Source of the DNA: Terebella lapidaria
Taxonomy: Eukaryota; Annelida; Polychaeta; Terebellida; Terebellidae
DNA: 64,000 nucleotides
Direction of reading: 5' to 3'
NCBI GenBank assembly: GCA_949152475.1
Contig: OX424555.1
Span: forward strand, 100,597,515 to 100,661,514
In this document: positions 1-12,700 of the stretch, piece by piece
Numbering within the stretch: the stretch's first letter is position 1
Layout of the letters: the number at the start of each line of letters is the position of its first letter
The notes under the pieces: generated by a model
The model's input: only the letters and a program-made list of their open reading frames with translations
Told to the model about the DNA's origin: nothing
Database searches by the model: none
Position numbers and translations under genes: made by a program

Positions 1-1205
1 GATGTCCAAGTCGAGCATCTTTTGCACCTCCTGGTCTATGACCTCTTGGTGCACTATTGCTGCCCGACGAAGACGCTGCTTGAGAGGACGCTCGTCCACG
101 AGGTCGATGCGGTGCTTGGCGACGTCAGTCTTGCCAACCGCACCATCAGGACCCATGAACACATCCGCATACTGCCGCAGCAGTCTGCGGAGCGCTTGGC
201 GCTGCTCTTCATCCAACCGGTCCTTCGGAACCCGAGATTCCAAATGGTCCGGCAGGGTGAACGGGTCATCTCCGGCGGCCGCCGCCGCGCACGCAGCGCG
301 GCAGACAGGATCGTCGGGGAGGACACGACTCGAAGCCGCGGGAATAGCAGTAGCTGCTATGCATCCGCGCTTCAGTACAATCGGAGCATCCGTAGGATTC
401 ACCACGAGGATGGGCATCGCGCGGGGGTTGGACATGACCAGGGCCCCACCCAGCACGAGCCCAGTTCCTGCGGCGAAACTGCTCACGGGTTGCACTATAC
501 ACGGTCGACCATCGAGGGGCATGCGGGGACGACGCGGCCTCGTCTCGATGATCATCTCACTCATCGGCGGCACTACTACAGTGCGCGATGTCCGCATCTG
601 GAATGAATGCATCGGGCCCGAGCGGAAGAGGAAGTGTGTGTCCTCTCCCATCCGGAACTCGCCAGCGCTAAAGTTGGCAATCACCCGGTGGACCCGTAGG
701 AAATTCATCCCAATTATCCCGGCCGCTCCGATATCCGCCACGATCGCCTCCGTCAGATACACCTTGTCCCCAAGGGTAATAGGCAGATCGATGATGCCAT
801 GGATACGGATGCGGTTGTCTCCCGCTCCGTAGAGCTTGTACGGTCCGGGATCTCGCAACTCGAGGTTGCGGAGCGCGGGCTCCTTCCTAAACGTTCCGGC
901 GGCCACGAGGGTCACCTCCGAGCCTGAGTCTATGAGGAACCGGACCGGCTCCCGTCCGAAGGACAGGGGCAGGTACCAGCAGGGGTCCCTCACCAGCGCG
1001 CAGGTCGGGCGATACCTTTCGCACGCGCTGGGCTCATCTACGGAGTCCTCGCCATCCGCCTCAGCCGCGGAGGAGCCAGACTGGTCTCCAAGGACTACTT
1101 CCGGAGAAGTCATATCTACTTGGGGTCCGTCCTGCTCATCAGCGGGTGGGGCGGCATCGTTTGCCACCGAACAACTATCCCCGGACGCAGTGTTGGTCGC
1201 CACCA
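1..1205 (-). CDS. pol: Protease and start of reverse transcriptase of Gypsy element A, partial
   Basis: Minus-strand translation below base 1205 shows a retropepsin-like segment with the active-site motif FLIDSGSEVT at about 910-940. About 250 residues later comes a region typical of the linker just before Gypsy reverse transcriptase (VPKDRLDEEQRQALRRLLRQ and following). The catalytic part of RT lies beyond the left edge. The D-S-G form of the aspartic protease motif is frequent in Metaviridae. The product would cleave the Gag-Pol precursor inside the particle. The exact start of this frame was not fixed. Confidence 0.8.
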
Positions 1206-1214
1206 CGTCCGGAT

Positions 1215-3395
1215 CTAGTTTCCCTGTCGCGGGTTCCGATTCTGCTGTCCCGGAGGACCAGACCGGAAGGAATTCCTCCATTGCGGGCCAGGGAGAGCTC
1301 CCTGGTATCCGCGCGACCGCAGGCGTTCCAACAACTCCGGACACTTCAGCCAAAAGTGTCCCTGCTTTCCGCAGAAGTAGCAGGGACGGTTCTGAGCTGG
1401 TCCGGAAGTGAACGCGCAACATTCTGCGGGTCCCGGAGCTTCGAGCCCGGCGCAGTGCGCAATCATCTGTGCGGCGCCGAGGTCGTATTCCTCCATGTCG
1501 CACTCGTCCGAAGGCGAGCGCGGCGCGGCGACCGGTGCCGCATGTGCGGGCGCCCCTGTAGAGGGTGCCGGCGCACTAACCCACTGCTGGGTAGGTTCCC
1601 TGGCGGGTTCCCGGACGACCGGGTCCTGCCACGGGGTTACCTGCGATGCCTTGACCGGAGGAGGAATCGCCGCCTGCGCGGGTACAGCCGAGGCCGGAGC
1701 CGGGGCTGGAGGCAACTGTCTAGGACGGACAGCCATCTCAAGCGCAAGCGCGGAGTCTATTGCCTCCTCCATCGATCGCTTTTCATGGGTGGCCAGCCCG
1801 TACGCTAGGTGGTAAGGCTGGCCATCGATGAACTGATCGATCAGCATCGTCTCAAACCGTCTGGAGTCCATGTCCGGAAAAGCTCTCCGGCCGAGTATGC
1901 GTAAGCTGTACACATAGTCTGTCACGGACTCAGTCGGCTGGCGGATACGCGCCTTGAACTCTCGTTCAGACTGCCGCCGATTGGTCGTCGGCGGGAACAT
2001 CAGGCGAAGTTGACGAGCAACCTCGCCGAACGTCACTGTTCCCACCGGCAGACACGGCATCACGCGGAGAGCTTTCCCTTCCAGGCTCCCCGCGAGGACG
2101 TGTCCAGCTTCAGGCTGGGACCATCCTTCGTACACGGTGGTACGCCATACCTGGAGCAAGTAGTCCTCCAAGTCGGCGTTATCCCCGTTGAACCGTTTCC
2201 GCCACGAAGAGTGGTCGGGCCCGTCATCGCGTTTGCTACGCGCCCGACGTGCGGTCCCGGCTCCGGGGTCGTCCGTGTACTGCGGCAAGTTCCGTGCGCT
2301 TCCTGCGCCTGCGGCGGAGTCTGCCGGAGCAAACATCGACGCCGCGGACGGAGGAGCAGGTAAGCTCACGTTTGCCGCCTGGGTCATCCCCGCTAAAAAC
2401 CCACTCTGGCTAGGTGCGGGCGGGGCTCCCATCGAACCTACTGGGTAGGCTCCAGAAGGGGCGGCAAAGCTTGGGGCCGAAGCCACCTGTTGCCACTGCC
2501 CGTCCGACACACTATACGTGCCAGGGTAAGTCGACCACGCGGCTTGCGCTCCAACCGTCGGAACGGTCGACGCGGTCGCCAACGTGGTGCCTCCGAGCCG
2601 CGGGGCAGGCGCGGGTCCCATTGCGGGGGCCACTGGCGCCTGCGGACTCGGCAGGACTTGGGGAGGGGCTACTGGCCCAGACATCCCCGGACTTAGGGTG
2701 GCCGACGGGTCAACGCTTGAATGCAGCTGATTCCGCTTGAACAGTACAAGCGCCTCGGATATCAGCCACCTCTCCCTCTCCGTCAAAGGCCCCGAGTTGC
2801 CTTGTGACAGCGGAGAAGGGGAGCGGTTCCGCCGGTCTGATCGTCCCTGATGGGGCGACCGGGCGCGGTCATAGCGCCCGAGGGGGGCCAGCTCGCCAAG
2901 TGCGTCGGTGAGCTGATCCACCACACTGCCCGGTGCGGACCGACCAGAACCCATGCCGGAGGCTCGCGAGGGAGTCCACCCGGCCGGGTGTGGCATCTGG
3001 TACGACTGGTCCGCTTGTCCAGAAGGACCCGCATGCATTGGCGCTCGATTCCGGACGCTCGAAGGCGTCTTATGGAAGGGTGCCATTTGCCACGGATCTG
3101 TTCTGGGCACGGGCGGGCGCGGCGTAGAGCCGTTGCCAGCTCCACCCACCGCGCCTAACACGTCAAGGTCCGGCCTTGACGGCAACTCCTGCTGCGGCCC
3201 CGCGGGGCTCGACTCTACGTCCGAAGACGGAGCCAGGGACGCCGGAGTCGTCTCCGTGGACGGGGTCTTGTCCACGGAGGTTTCCGCGCGTTCCTTCCGG
3301 CCGCCGGAGTCACCCGAAGATGTCTCACGGCGGCTGTCGCGCGACCGGGTGTGGTCCGCGACATTACCTCCCGTTTCCCCCCCCCTTGGGTTCAT
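1215..3395 (-). CDS. gag: Gag region of Gypsy element A
   Basis: A 726-codon reading frame. The first 400 residues or so are Pro/Ser/Gly/Ala-rich and low in complexity. A retrotransposon-gag (capsid-type) domain follows at about residues 400-560, recognisable from the spaced aromatic and Leu pattern with WRKRF and YLLQVW near its start. After a second Pro/Ala-rich linker comes one CCHC zinc knuckle at about residues 672-685 (CYFCGKQGHFWLKC), which binds the element's RNA. The protein would assemble the intracellular particle. It lies just inside the 5' LTR and is followed by protease-pol in a separate reading frame, as is common in this family. Old capsid gene, described as a fossil. Confidence 0.88.
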   Translation of the reverse strand: MNPRGGETGGNVADHTRSRDSRRETSSGDSGGRKERAETSVDKTPSTETTPASLAPSSDVESSPAGPQQELPSRPDLDVLGAVGGAGNGSTPRPPVPRTDPWQMAPFHKTPSSVRNRAPMHAGPSGQADQSYQMPHPAGWTPSRASGMGSGRSAPGSVVDQLTDALGELAPLGRYDRARSPHQGRSDRRNRSPSPLSQGNSGPLTERERWLISEALVLFKRNQLHSSVDPSATLSPGMSGPVAPPQVLPSPQAPVAPAMGPAPAPRLGGTTLATASTVPTVGAQAAWSTYPGTYSVSDGQWQQVASAPSFAAPSGAYPVGSMGAPPAPSQSGFLAGMTQAANVSLPAPPSAASMFAPADSAAGAGSARNLPQYTDDPGAGTARRARSKRDDGPDHSSWRKRFNGDNADLEDYLLQVWRTTVYEGWSQPEAGHVLAGSLEGKALRVMPCLPVGTVTFGEVARQLRLMFPPTTNRRQSEREFKARIRQPTESVTDYVYSLRILGRRAFPDMDSRRFETMLIDQFIDGQPYHLAYGLATHEKRSMEEAIDSALALEMAVRPRQLPPAPAPASAVPAQAAIPPPVKASQVTPWQDPVVREPAREPTQQWVSAPAPSTGAPAHAAPVAAPRSPSDECDMEEYDLGAAQMIAHCAGLEAPGPAECCAFTSGPAQNRPCYFCGKQGHFWLKCPELLERLRSRGYQGALPGPQWRNSFRSGPPGQQNRNPRQGN

Positions 3396-3525
3396 TAGCC
3401 TTATCTTTGGCTTTGTCTCTTTCCTTTGTCATCCTTTGAGATGTCCTTGAGGAGCGGGCGATCCCCAGGGACTAAGGAGGCTACAACGTTGTGACGGTAG
3501 GCTGCGATGGAACACTGTCGGACTG

Positions 3526-3543
3526 ATCCTGGTCACGGCACCA
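3526..3543 (-). promoter_or_regulatory. Primer-binding site of Gypsy element A
   Basis: Minus-strand TGGTGCCGTGACCAGGAT begins one base after the proposed LTR end. TGG at the start is the usual complement of a tRNA CCA tail. The tRNA used cannot be named with confidence. Confidence 0.55.
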
Positions 3544-3544
3544 A

Positions 3545-4155
3545 TGTAAAGTTATTGACTACCGTCCGCTCTTCGGGATCCTCGAGGATAGTCCTCTCTC
3601 ATCCGAGTCCTTGCGGACGCGCATCCGCTATTCCGGATCCTTGCGGCAGGGCCGCTCACCGGAGGTCGCGGCAGACGCGGTAACTACTTCAGCATTAACG
3701 GTAACCAGGTAACAGCCCACCCGACACTCCCAGGCCTACGGACACCGTTCAGAAACTGGTTCATCACCACGGTGTTAACTGGCGGGGCCTGGCGAGCCGC
3801 GGTCTGCCTCGGGGACGGAACCCCATACAGCCTGACATGCTGGCCAGAGCCTCTGTCACACGTCCCGGGAAGGGAGAGAGCTGGCGATCCACAGGGCCGA
3901 AGGCCCCCGAGTCAGCAACTCGTCTCTCCCAGCCCGGGCCTCCCCATGGAAATCGTCCCCAGGGCTCTAGGAGCCCACTACTCGCAAACAGGGAACACAA
4001 AGCTCATGGCGAGCCTCGTGTGCGTCCTGTCTCTCGATCTTGGACAATCTCCTCGAACGAGTCGCTTTCAGTGTATATATAATACACCAGAAACTGTAGG
4101 GCGCACGCGAGGTTTAATCGATCCATTGTTATAGTTTACTGGAGCGTAAATTACA
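3545..4155 (-). repeat. Candidate 5' LTR of Gypsy element A
   Basis: Read on the minus strand the segment begins TGTAA and ends TTTACA, so it has the TG...CA ends expected of an LTR. It stops directly before a primer-binding-like site. A TATA-like run (TATTATATATACAC on the minus strand, near 4071-4087) lies inside and could be the U3 promoter. The partner LTR is outside the window, so both borders are inferred from the ends and the primer site. Confidence 0.62.
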
Positions 4156-4269
4156 ATACGTCGCCGTGGCAACGCACGCTCGAACGGAGCATGTCAAAAC
4201 AAGGCCAAGTACGAAAAGGCCACATAAATGGCATTTATGTTTACAATCACCTGCCGCGTGCTTAGGGCA

Positions 4270-4925
4270 AAATCGCCACAGAAACAAAGCCCGACCAATT
4301 AGTTTATCCAAAGACACACTGGCGTCATCAGGGGCTGACAGCGTGTTAGATGTAGTTGTTTCTACTGTACACCTGATGGAATTAGCATACAATTGCCCAG
4401 CAACATATGAAGCTATTTAAGAACCCGAAACAAATCAAATGGAATAGCCAAAAACCACATGGAGTAGCCAAAACGCTACTGAGTTTATGGTATCCTCAGG
4501 GGCAGATTTAACGTCCACCAGCAGTGATACCGGCTCAGTGATATGAATGTAAGTATCAATCAATTACCACCAATTCAACTAGATTTTGATTATGACAATA
4601 ACAAACATAGAATACAACATTTCGTAATAGAAACAAAGCCCAACGAATAAGTTTATTCAAAGACACACTGGGGCATCAGGGGCAGACAGTGTGTAATGTA
4701 GTTGTTTCTACTGTAAACCTGATGGAATTAGCATACAACTGCCCAACAACCTATGAAGTTAATTTAGAAATCCGAAACAAATCCCATGGAATAGATACAT
4801 GACAAGTACATAAGTACCTAATCACAAGCCAAAAGGCTACTGAGTTGATGGTATCCTCGGGGACAGATTTAACGTCCACCAGCAGTGACACCGGCTCAGT
4901 GATATGAGCCTGCAATAACAGCGGT
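4270..4925 (-). repeat. 364-bp dispersed tandem repeat family, block A (reverse orientation)
   Basis: About 1.8 units of a repeat whose marks are AGAAACAAAGCCCGACC, CACACTGGCGTCATCAG, GTTGTTTCTACTGTA and CAACCTATGAA. The same unit recurs in forward orientation at 19895-20490, 52233-52905 and 58058-58918, with spacing near 364 bp inside the tandem blocks. No coding potential is evident and the short reading frames it contains recur with it. The family looks like the core of a non-autonomous element or a dispersed satellite. Confidence 0.8.
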
Positions 4926-4959
4926 ATGAGCATATACCAACATATATAGCAGTTGTCTC

Positions 4960-5290
4960 AATCAGAGAGATAATAGCTAGACACTGTGGACAGTGGAAAC
5001 AGAGGGAGGTCTGACTGACTGAGATAACAGCCAAACACTGTGGACAGTGGGAACAGAGGGAGGTCTGACTGACTGAGATAACAGCTAGACACTGTGGACA
5101 GTGGAAGCAGAGGGAGGTCTCACTGACTGAGATAACAGCTAGACACCGTGGACAGTGGAAACAGAGGGAGGTCTGACTGAGATAACAGCCAGACTCTGTG
5201 GACAGTGGGAACAGAGGGGGGTCTGACCTACTGAGATAACAGCTAGACACTGTGGACAGTGGAAACAGAGGGGGGTCTGACTGACAGATA
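4960..5290. repeat. 54-bp minisatellite, about 6 copies
   Basis: Direct repeats of 54 bp with the core GACAGTGGAAACAGAGGGAG followed by a CTGACTGACTGAGATAACAG segment. One unit is four bases shorter. Because 54 is a multiple of three, the minus strand is open for 137 codons as an 18-residue repeat. That is a by-product of the array, not evidence of a gene. Confidence 0.85.
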
Positions 5291-6560
5291 CAACTGCTTT
5301 TAAAATGTTTCCTATGTCAAAAAGATGAACCCGGATGACAATATTTTGTGTATAGTAAAACAAACTGTACAATACTAAATCGCTGTGAACATGTTATAAA
5401 CTTTCTTGTATGCTAAACTATAAAGCAACTGCCTTCGAATGTATGCAATACTTTTTTTTCAAAACTAAATTCCAGTTCAAATGATCTAATACGATATAAC
5501 AAAACATATGCACATCGATTTTGACGATAACAGCCCGTCCGAGTCGTTTTCCCATCCGTTTTAACACACATTTTATGCCAGGTTTGTACATGAACAACCG
5601 AGATGTATCCATCAAGCCCGAATGTAAACAAGTGTCCAAATTGCCTTTTAAAGTCCAAATTGGGCACATTTTCCAGTTTGTATCTGCATATATAGTGTAG
5701 TTATGAAAAAATAATCAGTGATATACGATGGTGTGCGTGGAACTGTCAGTCCATTTTGCACTTTTATGCTTTGTTTACATCAGTTCCTGCATTGACGCGT
5801 GAACCACCTGCTCATACGAGCAATATCCCCCCAAAAGACTGGTTGTAGCCATAACATTTGATGTGAGTACGTCTCATACAGTTAATTTCACATGTTTATT
5901 TTGAAATATAGTTTTAAAAAAATATTGCCTGTTTTCGAAGGCAGCTGCTTTATACATAAAGGGAATATTGAGATCAGAAATATTAAGGTACACTCCAGAC
6001 GTCATGTCGTACTTTCGCTCAGTGTCTGGATTTATTACGCACATAGTTGTAGTGGTTTATATGCATGAATGATCGATGAATGTGACGCAGGTCGTATCAT
6101 ATTGTAGCCGGTGTTTAGTTTGTTCTGATTCTCAAGCTGGCCATGTCTATGTCTCCTAAATAACGAAGCAGACGGAGGGTGAGTGGGGTTGGGGGAGTGG
6201 TAGACTGCTCTCCGTTGCTATTTCTGACCAAGCTCAGTGTCGCCCATATGCTGTAGATTTTCCACAATTCCGGCACCAGGACCAATAATAGTTGATACAA
6301 GATAAAGCACTTTGTAGCCTCCAGCTGATAACAACTCCTAGCTACTACCAGGGCGACCTTAATCCGTGCGATGAAAGGTACAATTAGCAGCAAATTAGCT
6401 TCATTTAATCATGTTAATGGCGTTGTAATTCTTGTTCACTTAAGTCCTGATCGCAATTGTAACCTGCATACATGGCATGATTATCAGTTGCACAACACTA
6501 CTAGCTAAACAACATACTCTTTATGATGTTGTCATCAACAAAATTGATGACAACATTGTC
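5291..6560. other. AT-rich unique sequence, no gene recognised
   Basis: Only short reading frames under 95 codons occur here. Two overlapping minus-strand frames at 5413-5669 have no recognisable domain. No repeat or RNA gene was seen. Confidence 0.5.
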
Positions 6561-6563
6561 ACT

Positions 6564-6610
6564 AACAACAACAACAACAACAATAACAACAACAACAACA
6601 ACAACAACAA
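6564..6610. repeat. (AAC)n microsatellite
   Basis: About 15 AAC triplets with one interruption. Confidence 0.9.
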
Positions 6611-6774
6611 GCAGCTTCAATAGCATATCCATTCGTTATAATTGTGTTTCCAAAAGCATGATAATATTACCCCAAGTATGTGGGATACATATTGTGATGG
6701 ATCTTTGGGACAATATTATTGCTATGCCGGATTGTCAATATTAATAAACTATACCTCTGACTCGCTAATGTTAA

Positions 6775-9700
6775 GGCGTATTGAAGAGTCAGAGGTACGC
6801 ACAGGCGTATTGATGAGGCAGAAGTACGCACCGGCGTATTAATGAGTCAGAAGTACGCACAGGTGTATTGATGAGTCAGAAGTACAAACAGGCGTATTGA
6901 TGAGTCAGCAGTACGCACAGGCGTATTGATGAGTCAGAAGTACGAACAGGCGTTTTGATGAGTCAGACTTACGCACAGGTGTATTGATGAGTCAGATGTA
7001 CACACAGGCGTATTGATGAGTCAGAGGTACGCACAGGCATATTGATGAGTCAGAGTTACCCACAGGCGTATTGATGAGTCAGAAGTATGCAAAGGCGTAT
7101 TGATGAGTCAGAAGTACGCACAGGCGTATTGATGAGTCAGAAGTACGCACAGGCGTATTGATGAGTCAGAAGTACGCACAGGCGTATTGATGATTCAGAA
7201 GGCGTATTGATGAGTCAGAAGTACCCACAGGCGTATTGATGAGTCAGAGTCACGCACACGCGTATTGATGAGTCAGAGGTGCGCACAGGTGTATTGATGA
7301 GTCAGAGGTACGCACAGGCGTATTGATGAGTCAGAGGTACGCACTGGCGTATTGATGAGTCAGAAGTACGCACAGGTGCATTGATGAGTCAGAGGTACAC
7401 ACAGGCGTATTGATGAGTCAGAAGTATGCACTGGCGTATTGATGAGTCAGAAGTACGCACAGGCGTATTGATGAGTCAGAAGTACGCACAGGCGTATTGA
7501 TGAGTCAGAAGTACGCACAGGCGCATTGATGAGTCAGAAGAACGCACAGGTGTATTGATCAGTCAGAGGTACGCACAGGCGTATTGATGAGTCAGAAGTA
7601 CGCACAGGTGTATTGATGAGTCAGAAGTACAAACAGGCGTATTGATGAGTCAGCAGTACGCACAGGCGTATTGATGAGTCAGAAGTACGAACAGGCGTTT
7701 TGATGAGTCAGACTTACGCACAGGTGTATTGATGAGTCAGATGTACACACAGGCGTATTGATGAGTCAGAGGTACGCACAGGCATATTGATGAGTCAGAG
7801 TTACCCACAGGCGTATTGATGAGTCAGAAGTATGCAAAGGCGTATTGATGAGTCAGAAGTACGCACAGGCGTATTGATGAGTCAGAAGTACGCACAGGCG
7901 TATTGATGAGTCAGAAGTACGCACAGGCGTATTGATGATTCAGAAGGCGTATTGATGAGTCAGAAGTACCCACAGGCGTATTGATGAGTCAGAGTCACGC
8001 ACACGCGTATTGATGAGTCAGAGGTGCGCACAGGTGTATTGATGAGTCAGAGGTACGCACAGGCGTATTGATGAGTCAGAGGTACGCACTGGCGTATTGA
8101 TGAGTCAGAAGTACGCACAGGTGCATTGATGAGTCAGAGGTACACACAGGCGTATTGATGAGTCAGAAGTATGCACTGGCGTATTGATGAGTCAGAAGTA
8201 CGCACAGGCGTATTGATGAGTCAGAAGTACGCACAGGCGTATTGATGAGTCAGAAGTACGCACAGGCGCATTGATGAGTCAGAAGAACGCACAGGTGTAT
8301 TGATCAGTCAGAGGTACGCACAGGCGTATTGATGAGTCAGAAGTACGCACAGGCGCATTGATGAGTCAGAAGAACGCACAGGTGTATTGATCAGTCAGAG
8401 GTACGCACAGGCATATTGATGAGTCAGAGGTACGCACCGGCGTATTGATGAGTCAGAAGAACGCACAGGCGTATTGATGAGTCAGAAGTACGCACAGGCG
8501 CATTGATGAGTCAGAGGTACGCACCGGCGTATTGATGAGTCAGAAGTACGCACAGGCGTATTGATGAGTCAGAAGTACGCACAGGCATATTGATGAGTCA
8601 GAGGTACGCACAGACATATTGATGAGTCAGAGGTACGCACCGGCATATTGATGAGTCAGAAGAACGCACAGGCGTATTGATGAGTCAGAAGTACGCACAG
8701 GCGCATTGATGAGTCAGAGGTACGCACCGGCGTATTGATGAGTCAGAAGTACGCACAGGCGTATTGATGAGTCAGAAGTACGCACAGGCGTATTGATGAG
8801 TGAGAGGTACGCACAGGCATATTGATGAGTCAGAGGTACGCACCGGCGTATTGATGAGTCAGAAGTACGCACAGGCGTATTGATGAGTCAGAAGTACGCA
8901 CAGGCGCATTGATGAGTCAGAAGAACGCACAGGTGTATTGATCAGTCAGAGGTACGCACAGGCATATTGATGAGTCAGAAGTACGCACAGGCGTATTGAT
9001 GAGTCAGAAGTACGCACAGGCGCATTGATGAGTCAGAAGAACGCACAGGTGTATTGATCAGTCAGAGGTACGCACAGGCATATTGATGAGTCAGAAGTAC
9101 GCACAGGCGTATTGATGAGTCAGAAGTACGCACAGGCGTATTGATGAGTCAGAGGTATGCACAGGCATATTGATGAGTCAGAGGTACGCACCGGCGTATT
9201 GATGAGTCAGAAGTACGCACATGCGTATTGATGAGTCAGAAGTACGCACAGGCGCATTGATGAGTCAGAAGAACGCACAGGTGTATTGATCAGTCAGAGG
9301 TACGCACAGGCATATTGATGAGTCAGAAGTACGCACAGGCGTATTGATGAGTCAGAAGTACGCACAGGCGCATTGATGAGTCAGAAGAACGCACAGGTGT
9401 ATTGATCAGTCAGAGGTACGCACAGGCATATTGATGAGTCAGAGGTACGCACCGGCGTATTGATGAGTCAGAAGTACACACAGGCGTATTGATGAGTCAG
9501 AAGTACACACAGGCATATTGATGAGTCAGAAGTACGCACAGGCGCATTGATGAGTCAGAAGAACGCACAGGCGTATTGATCAGTCAGAGGTACGCACAGG
9601 CGTATTGATGAGTCAGAGGTACGCACAGGCGTATTGATGAGCCAGAGGTACGCACAGGCGTGTTGATGAGTCAGAGGTACACGCAGGCGTATTGATGAGT

Positions 9701-12700
9701 CAGAAGTATGCACAGGCGGATTGATGAGTCAGAGGTACGCACAGGCGTATTGATGAGTCAGAGGTACGTACCGGCGTATTGATGAGTCAGAGGTACGCAC
9801 CGGTGTATTGATGAGTCAGAGTCACGCACAGGCGTATTGATGAGTCAGAAGTATGCACAGGCGTATTGATGAGTCAGAAGTATGCACAGGCGTATTGATG
9901 AGTCAGAGGTGAACACAGGCGTATTGATGAGTCAGAGGTACGCACAGGGGTATTGGTGAGTCAGAAGTACGCACATGCATATGGATGAGTCAGAGGTACG
10001 CACAGGCGTATTGATGAGTCAGAGTTACCCACAGGCATATTGATGAGTCAGAAGTATGCACAGGCGTATTGATGAGTCAGAAGTACGCACAGGCGTATTG
10101 ATGAGTCAGAAGTACGCACAGGCATATTGATGAGTCAGTAGTACACACAGGCATATTGATGAGTCAGAGGTATGCACAGGCGTATTGGTGAGTCAGAAGT
10201 ACGCACATGCATATGGATGAGTCAGAGGTACGCACAGGCGTATTGATGAGTCAGAGTTACCCACAGGCATATTGATGAGTCAGAAGTATGCACAGGCGTA
10301 TTGATGAGTCAGAAGTATGCACAGGCGTATTGATGAGTCAGAAGTACGCACAGGCGTACTGATGAGTCAGTAGTACACACAGGCATATTGATGAGTCAGA
10401 GATACGCACAGGCGTATTGATGAGTCAGAGGTACGCACCGGCGTATTGATGAGTCAGAAGTATGCACAGGCGTATTGATGAGTCAGAGGTACACACAGGC
10501 GTATTGATGGGTCAGAAGTACACACAGGCGTATTGATGAGTCAGAAGTACACACAGGCTTATTGATGAGTCAGAGGTACATACAGGCGTATTGATGAGTC
10601 AGAAGTACACACAGGCTTATTGATGAGTCAGAGGTACACACAGGCGTATTGATGAGTCAGAAGTATGCACAGGCGTATTGATGAGTCAGAGGTACACACA
10701 GGCGTATTGATGGGTCAGAAGTACACACAGGCGTATTGATGAGTCAGAAGTACACACAGGCGTATTGATGAGTCAGAAGTACACACAGGCGTATTGATAA
10801 GTCAGAAGTACACACAGGCTTATTGATGAGTCAGAGGTACGCACAGGCGTATTGATGAGTCAGAAGTACGCACAGGCGTATTGATGGGTCAGAAGTACAG
10901 ACAGGCGTATTGATGAGTCAGAGGTATGCACAGGCGTATTGATGAGTCAGAAGTACGCACAGGCGTATTGATGAGCCAGAGGTACACACAGGCGTATTGA
11001 TGAGTCAGAGGTACAGGCGTATTGATGAGACAGAAGTATGCACAGGCGTATTGATGAGTCAGAAGTACACACAGGCGTATTGATGAGTCAGAAGTATGCA
11101 CAGGCGTATCGATGAGTCAGAGGTATGCACAGGCATATTGATGTGTCAGAGTTACGCACAGGCGTATTGATGTGTCAGATTTACGCACAGGTGTATTGAT
11201 GAGTCAGAGCTACACACATGCATATTGATGAGTTAGAAGTACGCACAGGCATATTGATGAGTCAGAAGTACACACAGGCGTATTGATTAGTCAGAGGTAC
11301 GCTCAGGCGTATTGATGAGTCAGAGGTACACACAGGCGTATTGATGAGTCAGAGGTACGCACAGGCGTATTGATGAGTCAGAAGTACATACAGGTGTATT
11401 GATGAGTCAGAGGTACTGGCGTATTGGTGTGTCAGAGTCATGCACAGGCGTATTGATAGGTCAGAAGTACGCACAGGCATATTGATGAGTCGGAAGTACA
11501 CACAGGCATATTGATGAGTCAGAAGTACGCACAGGCCTATCGATGAGTCAGAGGTACACACGGGCATATTGATGAGTCAGAAGTATGCACAGGCGTATTG
11601 ATGAGTCAGAAGTACGCACAGGCGTGTTGATGAGTCAGAAGTACGCACAGGCGTCTTGATGAGTCAGAGGTACGCACAGGCGTATTGATGAGTCAGAAGT
11701 ACGCACAGGCGTATTGATGAGTCAGAAGTACGCACAGGTGTATTGATGAGTCAGAAGTATGCACAGGCGGATTGATGATTCAGAAGTACGCACAGGCGTA
11801 TTGATGAGTCAGAAGTACGCACAGGTGTATTGATGAGTCAGAAGTACGCACAGGCGTATTGATGAGTCAGAGGTATGCACAGGCGGATTGATGATTCAGA
11901 AGTACGCACAGGCGTATTGATGAGTCAGAAGTACGCACAGGTGTATTGATGAGTCAGAAGTATGCACAGGCGGATTGATGATTCAGAAGTACGCACAGGC
12001 GTATTGATGAGTCAGAAGTATGCACAGGCGTATTGATGAGTCAGAAGTATGCACAGGCGTATTGATGATTCAGAAGTATGCACAGGCGTATTGATGATTC
12101 AGAAGTACCCACAGGCGTACTGATGAGTCAGAAGTATGCACAGGCGTATTGATGAGTCAGAAGTATGCACAGGCGTATTGATGATTCAGAAGTATGCACA
12201 GGCGTATTGATGATTCAGAAGTATGCACAGGCGTATTGATGATTCAGAAGTACCCACAGGCGTACTGATGAGTCAGAAGTATGCACAGGCGTATTGATGA
12301 GTCAGAAGTATGCACAGGCGTATTGATGATTCAGAAGTACGCACAGGCGTATTGATGAGTCAGAAGTATGCACAGGCGTATTGATGAGTCAGAAGTATGC
12401 ACAGGCGTATTGATGATTCAGAAGTATGCACAGGCGGATTGATGATTCAGAAGTACGCACAGGCGTATTGATGAGTCAGAAGTATGCACAGGCGTATTGA
12501 TGAGTCAGAAGTATGCACAGGCGTATTGATGAGTCAGAAGTATGCACAGGCGTATTGATGAGTCAGAAGTACGCACAGGTGTATTGATGAGTCAGAAGTA
12601 TGCACATGCGGATTGATGATTCAGAAGTACGCACAGGCGTATTGATGAGTCAGAAGTATGCACAGGCGGATTGATGATTCAGAAGTACGCACAGGCGTAT

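Larger units (their letters stand above)
1..4155 (-). mobile_element. Ty3/Gypsy LTR retrotransposon A, fossil, right part only
   Basis: The minus strand shows, from right to left, a candidate 5' LTR (3545-4155), a primer-binding site, a gag region with a CCHC zinc knuckle, and a protease followed by the start of reverse transcriptase that leaves the window at base 1. This order is that of Ty3/Gypsy elements. The element is markedly GC-rich compared with the AT-rich sequence to its right. The 3' LTR and most of pol lie outside the window, so wholeness and age cannot be judged. The visible gag and protease regions look long and open, which suggests a fairly recent copy. Confidence 0.88.

Noticed and set aside
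1-1411. Plus-strand frames at the left edge
   Set aside because: They are antisense to the protease/pol and gag regions of Gypsy A, whose motifs are clear on the minus strand.
4837-5250. 137-codon minus frame with an 18-residue repeat
   Set aside because: It is the translation of a 54-bp minisatellite. No domain, no start context, and stops as soon as the array ends.
10889-11567. Minus-strand reading frames of about 70 codons inside the 29-bp array
   Set aside because: They follow from the repeat. A 29-bp unit rotates the frame, and the frames open only where stop-bearing variants are missing.
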